DNA of 64,000 nt from DATKRB01 sp036501425 (GCA_036501425.1 DASYAI010000040.1:1-64000), one strand, 5' to 3'; counted from the first letter of the stretch, positions 7,965-16,578 are shown. Numbers and translations: made by a program. Notes: generated by a model from the sequence alone, not told the origin.

Positions 7965-8996
7965 ATGATCGGGTCGCCCGCTGCGGGGCTGGTCGGGACC
8001 CGGGGTGGCGCCCGCCCACCCCGGAGCCGACCGACCGACGCGCCGACTGACGCTCCGGACGGGCGCCTGCTGCCGTGGCTGGAAGTGTTGGCGGTGGCTG
8101 CCGGCACGGTCTGGCTCGGTATGGTCGGACTCCGGGCGCTGCTCGCCTCGGGCACCCTCGGCCGGTCGCTGAGCCAAGCGCTCGGTAGCAGCGTGGGGCC
8201 GGCGCTGATCGTCACCGTGGTTGCCCTGCTCGCCGCCGAACGACGTTGGCCGGCGGTACCCGGCCCGCTCGTGACGAGGGCCCACCTCGTCGACGGCGCC
8301 TACCTCGTTCTCTTCGCCCTGCTGGTCGTGCCGGCACTCAGCTGCGTCCAGACCGGCTTCGCCGTCGAGGTCGGCCGACACGCCCGCTTCGTGCTGGTGG
8401 GAAGGCTCCCCCTCGGGCCCCAGGCCGTCGTGGTCGGGATCATCCTGCTCGCCACCGACGCCCTGAACTGGCTCGTCCATCTGGCCAACCACCGGTCCGG
8501 CGCGCTCTGGCGGCTCCACGCGTTGCACCACTCACAGGAGGAGATGAGCGTCCTGACGACCTTTCGTACGCACCCCCTGGTCCACGCCACCTACCTGCCG
8601 ATCCTGGTGCCGGTTCTGGTGCTGGCGTCCAGTGGCACCGTCCCCGGAGCCGCCCTCGCCGCCTACGGCTGCCTGGTCGCCCTCCCGCACGCCAACCTCC
8701 GCTGGACCTTCGGACCGATCGGCCGGGTGGTCGTCAGCCCGGCCTACCATCGCCTGCACCACGCCCGAGCCTTCGCCGGCCCCCAGGCGGTCAACCTCGG
8801 CTTCGTCCTGGTCTGCTGGGACCGGCTGGCTGGTCGGTCGCTGCAACCGGCCACCGGCGAACCGGTCCCTACCGGGATCGCCGGGCATCCGGTGCCGGTC
8901 GAGCAGGATGCTGCGGGCGCCCGCACCGTCAGGACCGTGCTCGGCCAGTTGACCCAGCCCTTCGTCCGGCGCAGCGGCCTCGAGCCGAGCCGGTGA
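7965..8996 (+). CDS. Membrane sterol desaturase/fatty-acid hydroxylase family protein
   Basis: The 343-residue integral membrane protein carries the di-iron His clusters of the FA_hydroxylase family: WLVHLANH (H172, H176), RLHALHHS (H185, H188, H189), THPLVH (H203, H207) and YHRLHHA. Hydrophobic segments lie at about 38-60, 75-92, 108-130 and 150-166 and after the third box. The family uses O2 to hydroxylate or desaturate lipids; the substrate (fatty acid, carotenoid or sterol-like) cannot be told. I start at the ATG at 7965; the adjacent GTG at 7962 is an alternative. The stop overlaps the GTG of the DoxX gene by 4 bases, so the two are translationally coupled. Confidence 0.88.
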   Translation: MIGSPAAGLVGTRGGARPPRSRPTDAPTDAPDGRLLPWLEVLAVAAGTVWLGMVGLRALLASGTLGRSLSQALGSSVGPALIVTVVALLAAERRWPAVPGPLVTRAHLVDGAYLVLFALLVVPALSCVQTGFAVEVGRHARFVLVGRLPLGPQAVVVGIILLATDALNWLVHLANHRSGALWRLHALHHSQEEMSVLTTFRTHPLVHATYLPILVPVLVLASSGTVPGAALAAYGCLVALPHANLRWTFGPIGRVVVSPAYHRLHHARAFAGPQAVNLGFVLVCWDRLAGRSLQPATGEPVPTGIAGHPVPVEQDAAGARTVRTVLGQLTQPFVRRSGLEPSR

Positions 8997-9601
8997 GCTC
9001 CCCGGCCGGCCGGCCCGGGGGCGCGATACCCCGGGCGAGAGCGTTGCTCGACTCGTCGCGCGCCGCCCGCGAGGTCCCCGCGGCGCGCGACCTCGCCCTC
9101 CTCGGCGCCCGCATCGGTCTGGCCTGGATCTTCGTCTACCACGGCGCCGCCACGCTCTTCGGCGCGTTCGGTGGGGGCGGGATCCACCGGCAGGCGGAGT
9201 ACTTCTCGTCCGTGGCCCACCTGCACCCGGCGACCTTCTTCGCCGTCCTGGGCGGCATCGTCGAGTTCGGCGGGGGCATCGCCGTGGGTCTCGGGATCGT
9301 CGGACGGCTCGCTGCGGCAGGACTGGTGGGGGACATGGCCGTCGCCATGGCCACGGTCACCGCCCGCAACGGCATCGTCTCGGTCGCCGCGGGCTCCGGG
9401 TACGAGATCAACGTGGCGCTCGGCGCGCTGGCATTCGTCGTCGCGGTCCTCGGTACCGGGCGGCTCTCGCTCGACGCCGCGCTGGGCGCCGTGGGGCGCA
9501 GGTGGGCACGCCGGCGACGGCCGGCCACCGCGGGGACCCCCGCCCCGGCAGGCACGGCAGGACCGGCTGGCACGACAGGACCGGAAGGCACGACAGGGTA
9601 G
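8993..9601 (+). CDS. DoxX-family membrane protein
   Basis: The 202-residue product has four hydrophobic segments: GARIGLAWIFVYHGAATLFG, FFAVLGGIVEFGGGIAVGLG, LVGDMAVAMATVTAR and VALGALAFVVAVLGTG. This is the DoxX layout of small quinone-pool-associated membrane proteins. It uses a GTG at 8993 that overlaps the hydroxylase stop (GTGA). The C-terminal tail after 170 is a low-complexity Ala/Pro/Gly/Thr stretch (repeats of AGTTGP type), probably disordered. Pairing with a di-iron lipid hydroxylase suggests membrane redox supply, but that is inference. Confidence 0.82.
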   Translation: MSSPAGRPGGAIPRARALLDSSRAAREVPAARDLALLGARIGLAWIFVYHGAATLFGAFGGGGIHRQAEYFSSVAHLHPATFFAVLGGIVEFGGGIAVGLGIVGRLAAAGLVGDMAVAMATVTARNGIVSVAAGSGYEINVALGALAFVVAVLGTGRLSLDAALGAVGRRWARRRRPATAGTPAPAGTAGPAGTTGPEGTTG

Positions 9602-9711
9602 GAGGCCCCCGGTAGGGTGCCTGTGGGCCCCGCGCACACCGTCCCAAGCCCGGCCTTCCACCCGTGACCGTCCGCCGCCGAGGCCACCGTGCGGACGCCC
9701 GAGGAGCACCC

Positions 9712-10452
9712 ATGCCGTACCTCACCCGAGACGCCGCCTCGATCTACTACGAGGACCACGGCCGCGGGTTCCCGATGCTGCTCATCGCCCCCGGCGGCAT
9801 GCACTCGACGGTCGAGATGTGGAGCCGGGCGGCCATCGATCCGCTCGAGGCGCTGCGGGGCGATCTCCGACTGGTGGCGATGGACCAGCGCAACGCCGGC
9901 CGATCGACCGGGCCGTTGGAGGTGGGCGATCCGTGGGGATCCTTCGCCGCCGACCAGCTAGCGCTGATGGACCACCTCGACATCGAGCAATTCGCCGTGA
10001 TGGGGTGCTGCATCGGTGGCTCGTACGCGCTGAAACTGGTCGACCTGGCGCCCGAGCGGGTCGCGGCGGCGGTCCTCCAGCAGCCCATCGGCATCGAGGC
10101 GACCAACGGGCACCTCTTCGACGCCATGTGGCGGGGCTGGGCTGAGCAGCTGGGTGCCACCCGCCCCGATCTCGATCCCCGCACGCTCGAGCGGTTCGGG
10201 ACCCGGATGTGGGACGGCGACTTTGTGGTCAGCGTGACCCGCGAGGCGGTGCGACGGTCGGCGACGCCGATCCTCGTGCTGCCCGGCGTCGACCAGTACC
10301 ACCCGACGGCCACCGGTCGGGAGATCGCCGCGCTGGCACCCCGAGGCGAGCTCGTCGAGCCCTGGAAGGGCGACGCCCAGCAGGTCGCCGCCGCGACGGC
10401 GGCCGTTCGGGCATTCCTCCGGCGTCATGCGGCGCGCCGACCCACCGGTTGA
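9712..10452 (+). CDS. Alpha/beta hydrolase with Cys at the nucleophile elbow
   Basis: The 246-residue product has the alpha/beta-hydrolase fold: an HG-type oxyanion segment (LLIAPGGMHST), a DQRNAGRS loop, and a nucleophile elbow that reads GCCIGGS (98-104) rather than GxSxG, so Cys100 replaces Ser. The later acid is probably the Asp in LPGVDQYHP; the usual C-terminal His before the last helix is not obvious (EPWKGDAQQ), and the His in DQYHP may serve. A Cys nucleophile occurs in dienelactone hydrolase-like enzymes. The substrate is unknown. GAGGAGCACCC precedes the ATG at 9712. It is followed by an aldehyde dehydrogenase on the same strand, 199 bp away. Confidence 0.8.
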   Translation: MPYLTRDAASIYYEDHGRGFPMLLIAPGGMHSTVEMWSRAAIDPLEALRGDLRLVAMDQRNAGRSTGPLEVGDPWGSFAADQLALMDHLDIEQFAVMGCCIGGSYALKLVDLAPERVAAAVLQQPIGIEATNGHLFDAMWRGWAEQLGATRPDLDPRTLERFGTRMWDGDFVVSVTREAVRRSATPILVLPGVDQYHPTATGREIAALAPRGELVEPWKGDAQQVAAATAAVRAFLRRHAARRPTG

Positions 10453-10651
10453 ACGAGCGCCTTGCCCGGCATAGCCTGACGAAACCGCCGAGGGGGACGA
10501 GCGCGAGGGGGGCTTCGATGGCGCGTGTGAGCCGACCCGTCCCCGTCGCGCGCCCTGCACAAGCGCGGGACCTCGGGGGCTCGGCCTCGGCCCGGCGCCG
10601 ATCTGCCTCGAGCCCGCAGGACAAGCCAGGACGACAGAAGGACGGGAGCCC

Positions 10652-12181
10652 ATGGGTGCACGCTGGCAGTTCGATCTCTACATCGACGGCAAGTGGGAGA
10701 AGGGCGACGCCGGGGGCCAGTCCATCGAGGTGATCAACCCGGCCACCGAACAGGTCATCGGCGTCGTCCCCCAGGGGACGCCCAAGGACGCCGCCCGCGC
10801 GGTGGAGGCCGCCCGCCGGGCGTTCGACGAGGGGCCGTGGCCCTACATGCGACCGGCCGAGCGGGCGGCCGTGCTGCGACGGTTGGGCAACGAGCTACGG
10901 GCCCGTGGCCCCGAGTTGCACGACCTCATCGTGGCCCAGACCGGCTCGGTGGGGTTCATGACCGATTTCGTGCAGGGCGCGGGGTCGATCGGGATGTTCG
11001 ACTCCAACGCCGACCTGGCCGAGCACGCGTTCCGGTGGGTCGAGCCGTCCGCGCCGGTCGGAGGCGCCGCGGGGATGGGCGGCTCGGCGATCGTACGTGA
11101 GCCGGTCGGCGTGGTCGGAGCGATCACGCCGTTCAATTTCCCGTTCATGTTGAACGTGGTGAAGACCGCGCCAGCATTGGCGGCGGGCTGCACCGTCGTG
11201 CTCAAGCCCCATCCCTGGACGCCCCTCGACGCCCTCCTCATCGCCCAGGCGGCCGACGCTGCCGGCCTGCCGCCGGGCGTGCTCAACGTGGTCACTGGTC
11301 ATGTCGAGGTGGGGGAGGAGCTGACCAACAGCTCCCTCGTGGACATGATCACCATGACCGGATCGACCGCCACCGGCAAGCGCATCGCCGTCGCTGGCGC
11401 GGCGACGATGAAACGGCTCCATCTGGAGCTGGGCGGCAAGTCGGCCCAGGTCGTGCTCGACGACGTGGGCGAGGACTATGCCCGATCCATCGGCTTCGGT
11501 GCCGTGCTCAGCCATTGTGGCCAGGGCTGCGTGCTCCAGACCCGATTGCTGCTCCCGTCGCACTTGCTCGACGCGTACCGCGACGGGGTCGCGGCGGCCC
11601 AGGCACAGGTCAGGATCGGCGACCCGCTTGACCCCGAGACGACGCTCGGCCCACTGATCCGCGAGCAACAGCGGCGGCGGGTCGAGGAGCTCGTCCAGTC
11701 GGGCATCGACGAAGGGGCCGAAGTCCTGTGCGGCGCGCAGCGCCCGGCCGGTCTGGACAAGGGGTTCTTCTACGAGCCGACGGCGATGATCGGCACCAAC
11801 GACATGCGGATCGCCCAGGAGGAGATCTTCGGTCCGGTCCTGACGGTCATCCCCTATTCGGGCAACGACCGGGATGCCGTCCGGCTGGCCAACGACTCGG
11901 CGTACGGGTTGGGTGGCGGCGTCGTGGCAGCCGAGACCTCGCGGGCGTTCAACGTGGCCCGCCAGATCCGGGCTGGAAGCGTGAGCGCGCAGGGGGTAGG
12001 CCACGTCGGTCTGGGGGACCTCGGTCCGGGATCGGGCCAGGGTCCGGGGTGGGGCGAGAGCCCGGCCGGGATCGGCCAGAAGGGCGCCTTCGGCGGCTTC
12101 AAGCAGTCGGGGATCGGCCGAGAGTGGGGGACGGTGGGCTTCGAGAGCTTCACCGAGGTGAAGTCCCTCAGCTGGAGCTGA
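10652..12181 (+). CDS. NAD(P)+-dependent aldehyde dehydrogenase
   Basis: The 509-residue product is a full-length ALDH. The Asn motif ITPFNFPF (N162), the catalytic Glu in LELGGK (E259), the catalytic Cys in GQGC (C293) and EEIFGPVL are all present. It oxidises an aldehyde to the acid in the cytosol; the specific substrate is unknown. A Gly-rich insertion near 445-475 (GDLGPGSGQGPGWGESPAG) sits before the conserved FGGFKQSGIGRE segment. That loop shapes the substrate tunnel and is longer than usual. AGAAGGACGGGAG precedes the ATG. A very strong hairpin follows. Confidence 0.93.
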   Translation: MGARWQFDLYIDGKWEKGDAGGQSIEVINPATEQVIGVVPQGTPKDAARAVEAARRAFDEGPWPYMRPAERAAVLRRLGNELRARGPELHDLIVAQTGSVGFMTDFVQGAGSIGMFDSNADLAEHAFRWVEPSAPVGGAAGMGGSAIVREPVGVVGAITPFNFPFMLNVVKTAPALAAGCTVVLKPHPWTPLDALLIAQAADAAGLPPGVLNVVTGHVEVGEELTNSSLVDMITMTGSTATGKRIAVAGAATMKRLHLELGGKSAQVVLDDVGEDYARSIGFGAVLSHCGQGCVLQTRLLLPSHLLDAYRDGVAAAQAQVRIGDPLDPETTLGPLIREQQRRRVEELVQSGIDEGAEVLCGAQRPAGLDKGFFYEPTAMIGTNDMRIAQEEIFGPVLTVIPYSGNDRDAVRLANDSAYGLGGGVVAAETSRAFNVARQIRAGSVSAQGVGHVGLGDLGPGSGQGPGWGESPAGIGQKGAFGGFKQSGIGREWGTVGFESFTEVKSLSWS

Positions 12182-12204
12182 CCCCCAGCCCCGCGGTCGG
12201 CACG

Positions 12205-12228
12205 CCTCGGGCCCGACCGGGCCCGAGG
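12205..12228. terminator. Strong bidirectional terminator hairpin
   Basis: CCTCGGGCCC-GACC-GGGCCCGAGG is a perfect 10-bp stem with a tetraloop between convergent genes. There is no T-tract. Confidence 0.7.
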
Positions 12229-12286
12229 TAGCCGGGCGGCCCAGCGCGGCTCAGGGACTCAGCAGGCCTCAGGGAGCCCGCACGCC

Positions 12287-13060
12287 TCAGGGAGTCAGCA
12301 GCCCGAGCAGCCCGAGCAGCGGGTCGGTGGTCGTCGTGGTGGCCGGGGGCGGAGCGGCCGTTGTCGTCGTCGTCGGCTCGGTGGTCGTCGTGGTGGCCGG
12401 CGGCCGGGTCGTGGTCGTGGTGGCCGGCGGCCTGGTCGTCGTGGTCGTGGTGGCCGGCGGCCGGGTCGTGGTCGTGGTGGCCGGCGGGCTGGTCGTCGTG
12501 GTCGCCGGGGGCTCGGTGGTGGTCGCGGTGGGTGCCGTGGCGGCCGGCGGGGCGGTCGTCGCAGCGGGCGCCGGGGGAGTCGTGGTGCCCGACGCCTCGG
12601 TCGCCGAGGTCGGTGCAGGTTGGTCCGGCGTCGTTCCCTGGGCAGCGCCGGGGGTCTTCGACGTCGAGGTCCGATGCGTCACCGTGGTGGACGTGGACGT
12701 CCGGTGACTCGCCGGTCCGGTGATAACCGGGTTGCCGGTGCCCGCCGGGGCGCCGGTGGCGGGGGTGACGGCCGTGATTGCGGTGGGAGCGCCCGGAGCC
12801 GCGTCCGCACCGCCTGCGGTCGTGGGCGTGCGCTGGGCCGCGAACTGCGAGGGAGGGGTCGTCTGGCTCCGGTGCCCGAGCGAGCCCAGGGTCACCCCGA
12901 GCGCGGCCAGCGCGCCCACACCGACCACCAGGAGGCCCCACCGCATCCGGCGCCTGGGCTCCTCGACCGGCCCGTCGTCGGAGCAGTAGTACCAGCGGCC
13001 GCCCTCGCCTTCGTACTGCCAGCGGCCGTGCTTGTCCTGGCGGCGAGCCCCTGATCCCAT
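12287..13060 (-). CDS. Membrane-anchored Thr/Pro-rich protein of unknown function
   Basis: The 257-residue product begins with a Trp/Tyr-rich, mostly hydrophilic head (HGRWQYEGEGGRWYYCSDDG). Next come a basic stretch RRRMRW and one membrane span (GLLVVGVGALAALGVTLG). The outer part of about 180 residues is rich in Thr, Pro and Ala, with repeated PPATTTTT units, and ends in the hydrophobic tail DPLLGLLGLLTP. The layout suggests an inside head and a long, probably glycosylated, wall-spanning stalk. The opposite strand also stays open here, but its products are simple Val or Ser/Trp runs with no domain. I prefer the ATG at 13060 because a TAGCGT box lies 10 nt upstream; a GTG at 13102 is possible. 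Confidence 0.65.
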   Translation of the reverse strand: MGSGARRQDKHGRWQYEGEGGRWYYCSDDGPVEEPRRRMRWGLLVVGVGALAALGVTLGSLGHRSQTTPPSQFAAQRTPTTAGGADAAPGAPTAITAVTPATGAPAGTGNPVITGPASHRTSTSTTVTHRTSTSKTPGAAQGTTPDQPAPTSATEASGTTTPPAPAATTAPPAATAPTATTTEPPATTTTSPPATTTTTRPPATTTTTTRPPATTTTTRPPATTTTTEPTTTTTAAPPPATTTTTDPLLGLLGLLTP

Positions 13061-13243
13061 ATCCGCGGGAACGCTACCGCCGGGGGTGGCTCGCCCTCCC
13101 ACGCCTGGTACGAAGTGTTCACCACCCCCGCAGGCAGGACCCCGATGCGCTCCGTCCCTGGTCGAATTGCGTGAGGTTTCTCATGCAGATGCACCCTCCT
13201 GGCGCCGTAGGCCGACGGCACCGCCGGCCCCGTCCGGTCCTGA

Positions 13244-14182
13244 TCACACGAGGGTGGGCACGTCGAGCTTGCGGGCCACCAGCACATCCTGTTCGCCGGT
13301 CCCCGAAGCGGTCGACCATTTGGAGGGCTGCCCGCACCAGTAGCCCGGGTACCGCTCCCCGGCCAGGCCGTGCCGGGCGTACACCTCGTCGAGGTAGCGG
13401 TCGTGGTAGCCGACGGACAGTTCGGGCATCTTCGTGCTGACCACGGCGTGCGACCCGAAATCGTGCTTGAAGCGGAGCGCCGAGCGGTGGTTGGCCATGC
13501 GGTCCCGCGCCTCGGGCGTGAGGAGGTAGTACGTGGCGAAGCAGCGGCCGCCGAGCGCCAGGACGCGGGCGATCTCGTCGAGGTAGTGCCCGAGCTCGGG
13601 CGGGAGCATGTGGGTGAAGACCGACACCAGCACGACCACGTCGAACGAGGCGTCCTCGAAGGGGAACCGGTAGTCGACCGCCGCGATCGACCCGCCGGGG
13701 TTGTACTCGTCGTTGCGCACATCGGAGAGGGTGAAGTGGACGTTGCCGTACGGAGCCGCGACGTGCTCGCGGCACCACCGGATGCCGTCCGGCACGATGT
13801 CGAGCCCCTCGTAGGCCCCGGTGGGGCCGAGGTAGCCGGCCATCGCTATCGCCAGCCGACCCATGCCGCAGCCGACGTCGAGCACTCGGGAGGCAGGGGT
13901 GAGGCCGGCCACCTCCTCCAAGGCGGCGATGAGCCCGGCGCCGTTGGCCTGTAGGTCGATGGCGGCGCCCGAAAAGTTGTGCGCCCGCGGTGGCGCGGCG
14001 ACGCTGTCGTCGCTTCGCAGCCGGTCGAGTGCATCGATGGGAGCGAGATACGCGGCCCGTAACCACCACCGCAGGTTCCGGGGTATGGCCGGCAGCAGAA
14101 TGCTCGAGAACCAGTGCTGTGCGATCAGCCACACCCGCAGCCGTTCGCCCAGCGCAGCCAGGGCGATCAAAAGCTTCTTCAT
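13244..14182 (-). CDS. SAM-dependent methyltransferase (class I)
   Basis: The 312-residue product has the SAM-binding motif VLDVGCGMGRLAIAMA (about 100-115), an acidic end of strand 2 in YEGLDIVPD, and SFDVVVLVSVFTHMLPPE followed by EIARVLALGGRCF, all standard for class I methyltransferases. The first ~60 residues are hydrophobic or basic (VWLIAQHWFSSILLPAIPRNLRWWLRAAYLAP), suggesting membrane association. A C-terminal extension of about 80 residues includes GYHDRYLDEVYARHGL and GYWCGQPSKWSTASGTGEQDVLVARK. The methyl acceptor is unknown. It is a lone gene between the Thr-rich protein and the divergent MFS operon. Confidence 0.85.
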   Translation of the reverse strand: MKKLLIALAALGERLRVWLIAQHWFSSILLPAIPRNLRWWLRAAYLAPIDALDRLRSDDSVAAPPRAHNFSGAAIDLQANGAGLIAALEEVAGLTPASRVLDVGCGMGRLAIAMAGYLGPTGAYEGLDIVPDGIRWCREHVAAPYGNVHFTLSDVRNDEYNPGGSIAAVDYRFPFEDASFDVVVLVSVFTHMLPPELGHYLDEIARVLALGGRCFATYYLLTPEARDRMANHRSALRFKHDFGSHAVVSTKMPELSVGYHDRYLDEVYARHGLAGERYPGYWCGQPSKWSTASGTGEQDVLVARKLDVPTLV

Positions 14183-14340
14183 CCGGCTCAGCTTGGACCC
14201 GTCCGCAACTGATCCGCTTCCCGCAATTGACGTAGGAGGGGCCCGCCCGATTCGCGGCGACGACGTAGATGCCGGGCGTGTTCATTTGGCGGCAACTGCT
14301 GGCCCCGAGCTCGCCGCATTTGCGCTTTCGCGCAGGCCAT

Positions 14341-14386
14341 TTGACACCGGAACGTTTAATGACTAGTTTGTCGCCTAAACGTTTGG
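14341..14386 (+). promoter_or_regulatory. Promoter with two AACGTT palindromes upstream of the MFS-marR operon
   Basis: TTGACA (14341-14346), a 17-bp spacer and TAGTTT (14364-14369) form a good -35/-10 pair in an A/T-richer stretch. GAACGTTTAAT (around 14350-14360) lies inside the spacer and CTAAACGTTTGG (around 14375-14386) lies just after the -10; their centres are 27 bp apart. MarR repressors bind such palindromes, and a marR-type gene ends this operon, so autoregulated drug-induced expression is likely. Confidence 0.55.
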
Positions 14387-14456
14387 TGCACCACCTTTAG
14401 GGTATTCACCGGCCGTCGTCCCTCCATCCGTCCGAACCCCCGGAGCCCCACGCCTG

Positions 14457-15962
14457 ATGCAAAGCGGCAGCACCTCACCCGACATCTCCCGCGCCGACGA
14501 CCGGATCGACCCCCACGTGAAGCGGGTGGCCATCGTCATCGTGCTGAGCTCGATCATGTCGATCCTCGACACGACGATCGTGAACGTGGCACTGGACAGC
14601 CTGTCCAAAGACCTGCACACGCCGCTCAACAACATCCAATGGGTGATCACCGCCTACCTGCTCGCGCTGGCGGCGGTGATTCCCTTGTCGGCGTGGACGA
14701 TCCGCCGCTTCGGCGCATTCGCGGTCTACATGCAGGCGCTGGTCCTGTTCACCATCGGTTCGGCACTCTGCGGACTGGCGACCTCGGCCCCCGAACTCAT
14801 CCTGTTCCGGGCCCTGCAGGGCGTCGGCGGCGGCCTGCTCGTGCCCACCGGCATGACCATCCTGGTCAACGCGGCCGGCCCGGTGAACCTGCCCAAGGTC
14901 ATGAGTGCCATCGGCGTGCCGATGGTTCTGGCCCCCGTGTTCGGCCCGACCCTGGGCGGCTTCTTGCTCCAGAGCGTGAGCTGGCACGCCATCTTCATGA
15001 TCAACGTGCCCATCGGCATCGTCACGGCCATCGTGGCGATCCGGCTCCTGCCGCGCGAGCGACCGGAGCCCGGCTCGGCCGGCCGTCTGGACTGGCCGGG
15101 GCTGCTCCTCGCCGGCGCCGGCACGGTGGGCATCACCTACGGCCTCTCCCAGAGCGCGACGGTCGGCTCGTTCACCTCCGGCGAGGTCATCGTGCCGGTG
15201 CTGGTGGGCATCGTCCTGGTCATCGCGTTCGTGTTGCGAGCCCGACGGATCACCCACCCGCTGCTCGACCTGCGCCTGTACGCAATCCGGGCCTACAGCT
15301 CGGCCACGGTGGTGATGTTCTGTCTCGGCGCGGCCCTCTTCGGGGCCATGATCCTGCTGCCGCTGTACTTCCAGGTGGCCCGGGGCCAGGATGCCATCCA
15401 CACCGGCCTGCTCCTGGTTCCCCAGGGGGTGGGTGCTTCGATCGGCATGAACCGTTCGGCCATGGCGACCCGCCGTCTGGGTGCCGGGCTCACCTCGCTG
15501 ATCGGCGTGCTGGTTGTCGTGGTGGCCACGTTGCCCTTCTTGTTCATGGGCGCCAACACCTCCTACCTGACCATCGGCATCGCCATGGTCGTGCGGGGCG
15601 TGGGGGTCGGCTTGGCGATGATGCCGGCGATGACCGCGGCGTTCTCCACCTTGGACCACGAGCAGGTCAACGACGCCAGTCCCCAGCTCAACGTCATCCA
15701 ACGGGTCGGCGGCTCTCTCGGCACCGCGGTGATCGCGGTCATCCTCCAGCAGAAGCTCGACCACGTCAGGACGAACCTGGGCCCGCACGCCAAGGCGGCC
15801 GCGGTTGCCGCCTCGTTCGCCCAGACGTACTCGTGGGTGATCGGGCTCTCGGTGGTGGCGATCGTGCCGGCCATCATGCTCTGGCGGGTGGAGCGGCGGA
15901 CCCGGGCCGAAGGGACGGTCGGGGAGCTGCCCGAGGACGCGGTCGTCGAGGCACTCGCATGA
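14457..15962 (+). CDS. MFS multidrug exporter, DHA2 (14-TM, EmrB/QacA) type
   Basis: The 501-residue product opens with a hydrophilic leader and then the DHA2 signature of TM1, SSIMSILDTTIVNVALDSL (the Asp marks proton-coupled DHA2 exporters). It continues with 14 hydrophobic segments and the motif-C-like GPTLGGFLLQ in TM5. It should export hydrophobic drugs or metabolites in exchange for protons. The ATG at 14457 has only a weak GGAG. The stop overlaps the start of the MarR gene (ATGA). Regulation through the palindromes at 14350-14386 is probable. Confidence 0.9.
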   Translation: MQSGSTSPDISRADDRIDPHVKRVAIVIVLSSIMSILDTTIVNVALDSLSKDLHTPLNNIQWVITAYLLALAAVIPLSAWTIRRFGAFAVYMQALVLFTIGSALCGLATSAPELILFRALQGVGGGLLVPTGMTILVNAAGPVNLPKVMSAIGVPMVLAPVFGPTLGGFLLQSVSWHAIFMINVPIGIVTAIVAIRLLPRERPEPGSAGRLDWPGLLLAGAGTVGITYGLSQSATVGSFTSGEVIVPVLVGIVLVIAFVLRARRITHPLLDLRLYAIRAYSSATVVMFCLGAALFGAMILLPLYFQVARGQDAIHTGLLLVPQGVGASIGMNRSAMATRRLGAGLTSLIGVLVVVVATLPFLFMGANTSYLTIGIAMVVRGVGVGLAMMPAMTAAFSTLDHEQVNDASPQLNVIQRVGGSLGTAVIAVILQQKLDHVRTNLGPHAKAAAVAASFAQTYSWVIGLSVVAIVPAIMLWRVERRTRAEGTVGELPEDAVVEALA

Positions 15963-16432
15963 CCGCGGTGACCGACCCCACCGCCCGCCAGGCGACCCTC
16001 GACGAGCTGCGGCTGGCGATGGGAGAGCTGCTGGGCGCCGAGCGTCGCCTGCGCGGACGCGAGCAGCGGGGCCGCGATCAGCAACAGGGCCGCGACCTCA
16101 CCCACTCGCAGCTGCGGGCGCTCTTCGTACTGGGCAAGGCGGACGAGGTCACTGCCGGGGAGCTGGCCCGGAGCGCCGACCTCAACCCGGCCAGCGTGAC
16201 GGCCATGCTCGACCAGCTCGAAGCGAACGGGATCGTCGAGCGCCGGCGCAGCAGTCAGGATCGCCGGATGTGCATGGTCTCGCTCACCGAAAGCGGCCGG
16301 GCGGTGGTGGACGACCACCGGGCTCGCTGGCAGGCCATGTGGGAGGAGAGCCTCCGGGATCTGGCCGAGGAAGAGCTGGCCGCCGCCCTCCGGGTGATGC
16401 GCACGATGACGGCCCTGTTCGACGGGCTGTAG
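15959..16432 (+). CDS. MarR-family transcriptional regulator
   Basis: The 157-residue product is a typical MarR winged helix: LTHSQLRALFVLGKADEVTAGELARSADLNPASVTAMLDQLEANGIVERRRSSQDRRMCMVSLTESG, where NPASVTAMLDQL is the recognition helix and SSQDRRM the wing. N- and C-terminal helices form the dimer. It starts at the ATG at 15959 inside the MFS stop codon, so exporter and repressor are made together. It probably represses its own operon through the AAACGTTT sites at 14350-14386 and releases DNA on binding an exported ligand. This is inferred from family behaviour and gene order. Confidence 0.92.
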   Translation: MTAVTDPTARQATLDELRLAMGELLGAERRLRGREQRGRDQQQGRDLTHSQLRALFVLGKADEVTAGELARSADLNPASVTAMLDQLEANGIVERRRSSQDRRMCMVSLTESGRAVVDDHRARWQAMWEESLRDLAEEELAAALRVMRTMTALFDGL

Positions 16433-16446
16433 GCACGGGCAGGGAA

Positions 16447-16493
16447 CACGCCCGCGGGCACGGGCTGGCCGCACGCCCGCGGGTACGGGCTGG
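16447..16493. repeat. 22-bp near-perfect direct repeat
   Basis: Two 22-bp copies (16447-16468 and 16472-16493, one mismatch) each contain the GCCCGCGGG(C/T) palindromic core. They lie right after the MarR gene and may act as a terminator-like structure. Confidence 0.6.
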
Positions 16494-16566
16494 GAGCACG
16501 ATCCGAGCGAGACGCAGGGGAGGCCGGCTGCTCGGGGGCAGGTTGACGCTCGCGGAAGGGGGGACC

Positions 16567-16572
16567 GATAAT
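16567..16572 (+). promoter_or_regulatory. -10 box of a leaderless gene
   Basis: GATAAT ends 6 nt before the ATG at 16579, placing the predicted transcript start on the A of the start codon. Confidence 0.6.
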
Positions 16573-16578
16573 GCAGCC

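Noticed and set aside
8246..8992. Upstream extension of the DoxX reading frame
   Set aside because: It lies inside the hydroxylase gene in another frame; a GTG at 8993 with a 4-base overlap is the natural start.
10453..10651. Small gene before the aldehyde dehydrogenase (Met at 10519)
   Set aside because: The frame runs on into the dehydrogenase in another phase and lacks any domain; only the dehydrogenase leader is supported.
12327..12707. Val-rich reading frame on the plus strand
   Set aside because: It is the reverse of the Thr/Pro-rich stalk and has no other feature.
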